Below are positions 8,026 through 11,502 of a stretch of 11,502 nucleotides of DNA, piece by piece. Under the pieces are notes generated by a model. The model ran no database searches and had not been told where the DNA came from. It saw nothing but the letters and a program-made list of their open reading frames with translations. The translations under genes and the position numbers were made by a program. This DNA comes from Nitrospirales bacterium. Its GTDB lineage: Bacteria; Nitrospirota; Nitrospiria; Nitrospirales; UBA8639. Within the stretch, counting starts at the first letter, position 1; each line of letters opens with the position of its first letter. Location: NCBI GenBank assembly GCA_029261305.1, contig JAJDBO010000041.1, positions 1 to 11,502 on the forward strand, written 5' to 3'.

Positions 8026-8258
8026 CCATTTCGGAAGCGTCAAAATTCCTGACATTTTTCCACTACATTTACAATATCCGTTTTAGGAGAAAGGAAGGAT
8101 TGAGTGAAAAAATAGAAAAGTCGTCTACGTCAAAGAATCAATTGAGGTATAAATTCGGATGAAGTTTCAATTCGGCCTCGCTCAAATATTCACCTGACAA
8201 GCAGATGGCGTAACTGCATAATGCCCTGAAATTCAAGGAACCTCTGGAGGAAACAAAA

Positions 8259-8588
8259 ATGGCAATACCAATTTCACTTGGACTATTTGTGTTAGCAGGC
8301 TTATGCGAGATCGGCGGCGGATATTTGGTCTGGCAATGGATTCGCGAAGGGAAGTCTATCGGCATTGGCATTCTCGGCGGAATCTTATTGATGACCTACG
8401 GCGTCATTCCCACGTTGCAGCACGCACACTTTGGACGAGTTTATGCAGCGTATGGTGGCATGTTTATTATCCTGTCGTTACTTTGGGGATGGGCCCTTGA
8501 TGGAACACGGCCTGACCGATTTGATGTAATCGGCGGGATACTATGCCTAACTGGCGTCGCTATTTTGATGTACAGCCCTCGCACCTAG
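8259..8588 (+). CDS. ynfA: YnfA family (UPF0060) inner-membrane protein
   Basis: This is a 109-residue integral inner-membrane protein with four hydrophobic segments, at about 3-26, 34-52, 63-79 and 88-106. The family length is close to 108. Hallmarks are the N-terminal [17 protein letters not shown], the loop [18 protein letters not shown] and the conserved [17 protein letters not shown] before the last segment. YnfA proteins resemble small multidrug resistance transporters in size and fold and have been proposed as efflux proteins, but their physiological substrate is unsettled. The ATG at 8259 has GGAGG eight bases upstream. The TerC-family gene follows in the same direction after 103 bp, so a bicistronic transcript is possible, although that gap is long enough for a separate promoter. 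Confidence 0.95.
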   Translation: MAIPISLGLFVLAGLCEIGGGYLVWQWIREGKSIGIGILGGILLMTYGVIPTLQHAHFGRVYAAYGGMFIILSLLWGWALDGTRPDRFDVIGGILCLTGVAILMYSPRT

Positions 8589-8622
8589 CCAGGAATAAAA
8601 TATTCATACCAATACGGTACAT

Positions 8623-8673
8623 ACGATTACATTCAAGATTTGTTCGTCTTATTGTTGACGCAGAACGATTACA
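8623..8673. repeat. 9-bp direct repeat upstream of the TerC-family gene
   Basis: ACGATTACA occurs at 8623-8631 and again at 8665-8673, exactly 42 bp apart or about four helical turns. The second copy ends just before the Shine-Dalgarno of the TerC-family gene. It could be a pair of activator half-sites or a coincidence. Confidence 0.25.
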
Positions 8674-8691
8674 GAAAAAAGGAGAGCATTC

Positions 8692-9435
8692 ATGATCAGC
8701 TGGTTAGCCGACCCTCAAGCCTGGCTTGCTTTAGGCACCCTAACAGCCCTCGAAATCGTTTTAGGAATCGACAACATCATATTCATCTCAATCCTGGCAT
8801 CAAAACTTCCAAAACCCGAACAACCGCGTGCACGATTCTGGGGATTAGGGGTTGCAATGGGCACACGATTATTGCTCTTATTTTCCTTGGCGTGGTTAAT
8901 GGGCCTCACCGCTCCCCTCTTAACGGTCTTTGCGTATGAAATCTCAGGGCGTGACATCATTCTCATCGTGGGTGGCCTCTTCCTTTTGGGGAAAAGCACC
9001 CTAGAAATTCATGACAAGTTGGAAGGCGAAGAAGACCACGGGACAACACGTGGAGCCGCCACCTTTGGAGCGATCATTGTGCAAATCGCTCTTCTCGATA
9101 TTGTGTTCTCATTGGACTCCGTGATCACAGCGGTTGGTATGGTCGATCAGGTGAGCGTCATGGCCACAGCGATTGTCATTGCGGTCCTTGTAATGATGGC
9201 CGCCTCTGGAGCCATTAGCGACTTCATCGACCAGCATCCCACGATTAAAATGCTCGCGTTGAGCTTTCTGCTATTGGTGGGAGTCATGCTCATTGGCGAG
9301 GGGCTGCACTTCCATATTCCAAAGGGATATATCTATTTCGCGATGACCTTCTCAGTCTTTGTCGAAATGCTCAATACGAAACTTCGTCGCCATCGAAAAC
9401 CACCGGTCAAACTCCGACAACGCTATGCGGAATAG
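8692..9435 (+). CDS. TerC family integral membrane protein (YgdQ/YoaE-like)
   Basis: This 247-residue inner-membrane protein has about seven hydrophobic segments. TerC-family members are linked to tellurium resistance and to manganese export, and the substrate here is inferred only from the family. The two-fold repeated acidic signature is intact: LEIVLGIDN with Glu21 and Asp27 in the first helix, and LLDIVFSLDSV with Asp136 and Asp142 in the second half. These membrane acidic residues are thought to form the metal site. A charged cytoplasmic loop (about 105-120, EIHDKLEGEEDHG) separates the halves, and the C-terminus is basic. The length and opening MISWLADPQAW match the short UPF0053 proteins YgdQ and YoaE without the CBS/CorC extension. 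AAGGAGAG precedes the ATG. I found no yybP-ykoY manganese riboswitch upstream. The gene follows ynfA and ends 149 bp before the convergent smbP-like gene. Confidence 0.93.
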   Translation: MISWLADPQAWLALGTLTALEIVLGIDNIIFISILASKLPKPEQPRARFWGLGVAMGTRLLLLFSLAWLMGLTAPLLTVFAYEISGRDIILIVGGLFLLGKSTLEIHDKLEGEEDHGTTRGAATFGAIIVQIALLDIVFSLDSVITAVGMVDQVSVMATAIVIAVLVMMAASGAISDFIDQHPTIKMLALSFLLLVGVMLIGEGLHFHIPKGYIYFAMTFSVFVEMLNTKLRRHRKPPVKLRQRYAE

Positions 9436-9531
9436 ACAGCCATGGCCCCGCCGCGTTTTAAGACACCTATGCCGATAGACGAGCATGCTTGGGTGAAGAC
9501 GGTTCAGAGGTGGAATCCTGGCGGGAACCTA

Positions 9532-9566
9532 GGAGAGTTACCGCGAAGACTTCGCCGCAACTCTCC
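9532..9566. other. Strong hairpin between convergent genes, possible bidirectional terminator
   Basis: GGAGAGTT-A-C-C-GCGAA and TTCGC-C-G-C-AACTCTCC pair over 14 of 16 positions around a GAC loop. The hairpin sits between the stops of the TerC-family gene (plus) and the smbP-like gene (minus). The run of six A at 9571-9576 gives a T-run on the minus strand, but it lies before the hairpin for minus transcription, and no T-run follows on plus. It is probably a transcript-end or stabilising structure rather than a canonical intrinsic terminator. Confidence 0.5.
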
Positions 9567-9584
9567 CGGCAAAAAAGCAGGCAA

Positions 9585-9938
9585 TTAATGAATTTCGTGT
9601 AAATGGGCGACGCCATCCTTGGCATGTTTAGTAGCGACTTCGGCATGCCCCGCTTTACCATGGGTAATGGCGTCTTTAAGTTCGGCGATTCCCGCATCCA
9701 AGTGCGGATTCGTCATATCGGCTTTCGCGGCTTCGGCGTGTTGCAACGAGACCTCGGCATGGGTGACCAGCACGTCCGCATGTCCCATGCTTCCATGGTC
9801 AATGGCTTCCTGCCCATGGGCCAAAGCTTCTTTCACGTGCGGATTCCCCCCGCTTTGTGCAATACCGGCACATCCCACAATAAGTAGACATAATAGCGTG
9901 ACCAGACTGAATCGAGTTTGCCAACCATTCTTCCTCAT
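9585..9938 (-). CDS. smbP: SmbP-like small metal-binding lipoprotein
   Basis: This 117-residue exported, histidine-rich protein resembles the small metal-binding protein SmbP of Nitrosomonas europaea, a periplasmic helical protein that binds copper and other divalent metals. The N-terminus has a signal sequence ending in the lipobox IVGC, so Cys23 is likely lipidated. The mature part has 13 histidines in amphipathic helices with recurring HG, GHA and HAE motifs. It consists of two copies of one module: NPH begins at 32 and again at 77, and AI(D/T)HG..GHA(D/E)V recurs with the same 45-residue spacing. The ATG at 9938 has AAGGAGG eight bases upstream. A longer frame up to 10190 is open, but it runs through the intergenic region and overlaps the divergent regulator, so I reject it. 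The gene faces the SufR-like regulator, which is its probable controller. The likely role is buffering or sequestering periplasmic metal. Confidence 0.87.
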   Translation of the reverse strand: MRKNGWQTRFSLVTLLCLLIVGCAGIAQSGGNPHVKEALAHGQEAIDHGSMGHADVLVTHAEVSLQHAEAAKADMTNPHLDAGIAELKDAITHGKAGHAEVATKHAKDGVAHLHEIH

Positions 9939-9973
9939 CACCACGACCTCCTTATAAATGTTGACGACAGACA

Positions 9974-9999
9974 AAGGGTTCTGGTTCACCAGGGCCCTT
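9974..9999 (-). promoter_or_regulatory. Hairpin in the predicted smbP-like leader
   Basis: AAGGGTTCTGG (9974-9984) and CCAGGGCCCTT (9989-9999) form an 11-step stem around a 4-base loop. On the smbP-like transcript it reads AAGGGCCCTGG-TGAA-CCAGAACCCTT, with nine Watson-Crick pairs and two A-C mismatches. On the plus strand the same two positions are G-U pairs. It lies 36 bp upstream of the start codon, between the candidate operator and the ribosome-binding site. Confidence 0.4.
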
Positions 10000-10035
10000 C
10001 GATAAATCTTAGCCATCTGAGTACCAGAAAATATG

Positions 10036-10070
10036 CTACTTTGTAAAGTAAAAACTGTTATAACTACTTT
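10036..10070. promoter_or_regulatory. Candidate operator shared by smbP-like gene and SufR-like regulator
   Basis: TACTTT-GT-AAAGTA (10037-10050) is a perfect 14-bp palindrome. A further direct copy, CTACTTT, lies at 10064-10070, 28 bp after the same heptamer at 10036-10042. The palindrome is 98 bp from the smbP-like start and 97 bp from the regulator start, almost exactly midway. A promoter-like TATAAC (10059-10064) on the plus strand would place the -35 region inside the palindrome. That arrangement fits autorepression by the regulator, but the promoter itself is weak and inferred. Confidence 0.5.
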
Positions 10071-10147
10071 AAATAAAAATATGCTCCACAATGAATAGGG
10101 AACCATGATACAGTGACCAACCGACCCATAAGATAAGGACACACCAT

Positions 10148-10783
10148 ATGCACGATGGATTTGGCGCCCGCCAACGGGAAATACTGGCATTACTCCAGGA
10201 ACAAAAAGACGGGTTGACGATTGATGATTGTGTCACCCAATTGGGGATCACCCGGAGCGCCATCAACCAACACTTGCTCGCACTCGAACGTGACGGTCTG
10301 GTCTGCAAAGCCGTCCTTCAAAAAACAGGAGGTCGGCCGGGCTGGAAGTATCAGATCACCACCGAGGGCATTAACCGCCTGCCCAAACAATATTCATGGT
10401 TTTCCGAACTCTTGCTCAACTCCCTCAAGGAAGAATTTGGCAGTACTAAGTTAGAGAACTATGTTCGCAAAGTTGCCCGATCCGTCGCCCCCACACTCGA
10501 ACACAGACTGAAAAACAAAAGCCCCAAGGAACAAGTCGAGGAGATGGCTGCCATCCTCAAAGAGCTAGGGTATCAAGCACAAACAGAACCTGGCGCGAAA
10601 AAAAAAGACCTGCCTCTCATTGTGGCTACGAACTGCGTCTATCATGACCTTGCAGCAAAACACCCCGAAGTTTGTCAATTTGATCTGACCCTACTAGAAA
10701 CGCTCCTAGGACAAAAAGTGGAACACCAGGAATGCATGGTCAAAAACGGTTCGGCCTGCCGATTTCGATTTCATTCCAATTGA
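10148..10783 (+). CDS. SufR-like winged-helix transcriptional regulator with four C-terminal cysteines
   Basis: This 211-residue cytosolic DNA-binding protein has an N-terminal winged helix-turn-helix (about 7-75) with the recognition helix in TRSAINQHLLALERDGLV and the wing GRPGWKYQIT. A helical linker (about 80-145) follows. The C-terminal domain carries NCVYHDLAAKHPEVC and then ECMVKNGSAC, that is Cys163, Cys176, Cys196 and Cys204 in the pattern C-x12-C-x19-C-x7-C. This matches the COG2345/SufR-type family, where such cysteines bind an iron-sulfur cluster and cluster state controls repression. That this protein binds a cluster is inferred. No suf or isc genes are nearby. Its target is more likely the divergent smbP-like gene, through the palindrome at 10037-10050, and itself. 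AAGG lies nine bases before the ATG. The aldo/keto reductase gene follows in the same direction after 190 bp. Confidence 0.85.
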   Translation: MHDGFGARQREILALLQEQKDGLTIDDCVTQLGITRSAINQHLLALERDGLVCKAVLQKTGGRPGWKYQITTEGINRLPKQYSWFSELLLNSLKEEFGSTKLENYVRKVARSVAPTLEHRLKNKSPKEQVEEMAAILKELGYQAQTEPGAKKKDLPLIVATNCVYHDLAAKHPEVCQFDLTLLETLLGQKVEHQECMVKNGSACRFRFHSN

Positions 10784-10809
10784 CCAAGATATATCCCTCT
10801 GGCAAGGGC

Positions 10810-10823
10810 TCCTCTTTAGAGGA
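10810..10823. repeat. 14-bp palindrome after the regulator gene
   Basis: TCCTCT-TT-AGAGGA is a perfect 6-bp inverted repeat 27 bp after the regulator stop codon, followed by the G-rich stretch GGGCCTGGGGCCTAGGG. No T-run follows, so termination between the regulator and the reductase gene is not supported. Confidence 0.3.
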
Positions 10824-10973
10824 ACAGGGCCTGGGGCCTAGGGATTGGACACCCGATGGAACGCCCCCTCACCGATTTGATATTATCGACCCATTCATAC
10901 ACTTGTATAAGGTAGCGGAAATCAACCCCCCTCTGAAAAATCCAGCACTACCACCAGAAGGAACAAAGAAACC

Positions 10974-11502
10974 TTGATACCCGAGCGACAATTAGGTTCT
11001 AGCGGATTAACGGTCTCAGCCTTGGGACTTGGATGCATGGGCATATCCGAGTTTTATGGGCAGGCAGACCAACAGGAAGCACTTGCCACGTTGCATCTTG
11101 CCATCGAGCGAGGCCTTAATTTTTTTGATACGGCTGACATTTATGGCCAAGGAAGTAATGAAAAATTCTTGGAAGCCGCCCTCAAAGAACATCGTTCAAA
11201 GATTATCATCGCAACCAAGTTTGGAATTGTTCGGAATGATCAAGGCGAATTTATTGGCGTGAACAGTCGACCAGAATACGTCCGATCAGCCTGCGAAGCG
11301 AGTCTCAAGCGGCTGGGAATTGAGGTGATCGACCTCTACTATCAACACCGCGTCGATCCAAATACGCCCATCGAAGACACCGTTGGTGCAATGGCAGACC
11401 TCGTTCATTCAGGAAAGGTCCGATACCTGGGGCTTTCTGAAGCCAGCGCTCATACACTACGAAAAGCACATGCGATCCATCCTATTACCGCACTACAATC
11501 AG
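10974..11502 (+). CDS. Aldo/keto reductase (N-terminal part; C-terminus beyond window)
   Basis: This is an NADPH-dependent oxidoreductase of the aldo/keto reductase superfamily, a cytosolic TIM barrel that reduces aldehydes and ketones. The 176 visible residues begin [18 protein letters not shown], the typical opening of the family. They contain the full catalytic tetrad: Asp52 (FFDTAD), Tyr57 (IYG), Lys82 (IATKFG) and His125 (YYQHRVD). The motif [10 protein letters not shown] follows near 150. The best match by eye is the general YakC/Tas-like group, and the substrate is unknown. The start is the TTG at 10974, chosen because it fits the usual family N-terminus and has AAGGAA 10 bases upstream. 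The next in-frame ATG, at residue 22, would delete the conserved first strand. It may be co-transcribed with the SufR-like regulator, in which case a link to redox stress would be plausible. Confidence 0.92.
   Translation, partial: MIPERQLGSSGLTVSALGLGCMGISEFYGQADQQEALATLHLAIERGLNFFDTADIYGQGSNEKFLEAALKEHRSKIIIATKFGIVRNDQGEFIGVNSRPEYVRSACEASLKRLGIEVIDLYYQHRVDPNTPIEDTVGAMADLVHSGKVRYLGLSEASAHTLRKAHAIHPITALQS

Larger units (their letters stand above)
7740..8258. other. Divergent intergenic region between the PEP-CTERM gene and ynfA
   Basis: These 519 bp have no convincing gene. They contain a near-palindrome 28 bp from the PEP-CTERM start (7768-7792), a small inverted repeat TTGGC-ATC-GCCAA (7909-7921), a strong bulged hairpin (7984-8025) and the ynfA ribosome-binding site GGAGG. 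A weak plus-strand promoter-like pair CTGACA (8049-8054) and TACAAT (8070-8075) has only 15 bp between the boxes, so it is doubtful. The long, AT-rich nature of the region fits two divergent promoters with regulation. Confidence 0.5.

Noticed and set aside
8011..8028. Possible sigma-54 promoter (TGGC and TTGC on the minus strand) for the PEP-CTERM gene
   Set aside because: The spacing between the two elements is three bases longer than the -24/-12 consensus allows, and the site is about 270 bp from the start codon.
8589..8691. Possible yybP-ykoY manganese riboswitch before the TerC-family gene
   Set aside because: The gap is only 103 bp, and I could not find the conserved loops or a matching terminator stem.
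9939..10190. N-terminal extension of the smbP-like ORF to a start at 10190 (201 aa)
   Set aside because: The extension reads through the intergenic region, the palindrome and the first codons of the divergent regulator. The ATG at 9938 has a strong Shine-Dalgarno and is followed directly by a lipoprotein signal.
1..11502. CRISPR array, tRNA, rRNA or insertion sequence
   Set aside because: No regularly spaced repeats, cloverleaf-like segments, rRNA motifs or transposase frames were seen on either strand.

Overview
The window is about 11.5 kb of bacterial chromosome of moderate GC, near 50% by eye. A PEP-CTERM surface protein, an SmbP-type histidine-rich metal-binding protein, a very long PAS/GAF hybrid histidine kinase and a DUF2959 lipoprotein suggest an environmental Gram-negative. 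A Nitrospirota-like or other nitrifier-type bacterium is my best guess. That is inference from gene content; no rRNA or phylogenetic marker is present.

Layout. The left end (1-521, minus) is the N-terminal part of a DEAD-box RNA helicase. After a 407-bp gap comes a 1567-residue cytosolic hybrid histidine kinase (929-5632, minus) with five PAS domains, three GAF domains, HisKA, HATPase and a C-terminal receiver. A gene-poor stretch of about 600 bp upstream of the kinase (5633-6257) is rich in inverted repeats. Next come two minus-strand envelope genes: a DUF2959 lipoprotein (6258-6929) and a PEP-CTERM protein (7119-7739), with a textbook intrinsic terminator between them. A 519-bp divergent intergenic region leads to two plus-strand inner-membrane genes, ynfA (8259-8588) and a TerC-family gene (8692-9435). 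A minus-strand smbP-like lipoprotein gene (9585-9938) is divergent from a plus-strand SufR-like winged-helix regulator with four C-terminal cysteines (10148-10783). The window ends inside an aldo/keto reductase (10974 onward).

How the genes may work together. The right half has a metal/redox theme: a TerC-family transporter (relatives export manganese), a histidine-rich periplasmic metal-binding lipoprotein, a probable iron-sulfur-sensing repressor and an aldo/keto reductase. The smbP/regulator intergenic region has a perfect TACTTT-GT-AAAGTA palindrome almost midway between the two start codons, plus a hairpin in the predicted smbP leader. This is the most interesting unit here: a candidate regulator-target pair. 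The left half is sensory and regulatory. The kinase has no neighbouring output regulator, and its Shine-Dalgarno sequence can pair with complementary segments on either side, suggesting translational control.

No rRNA, tRNA, CRISPR array, insertion sequence or known riboswitch was recognised.
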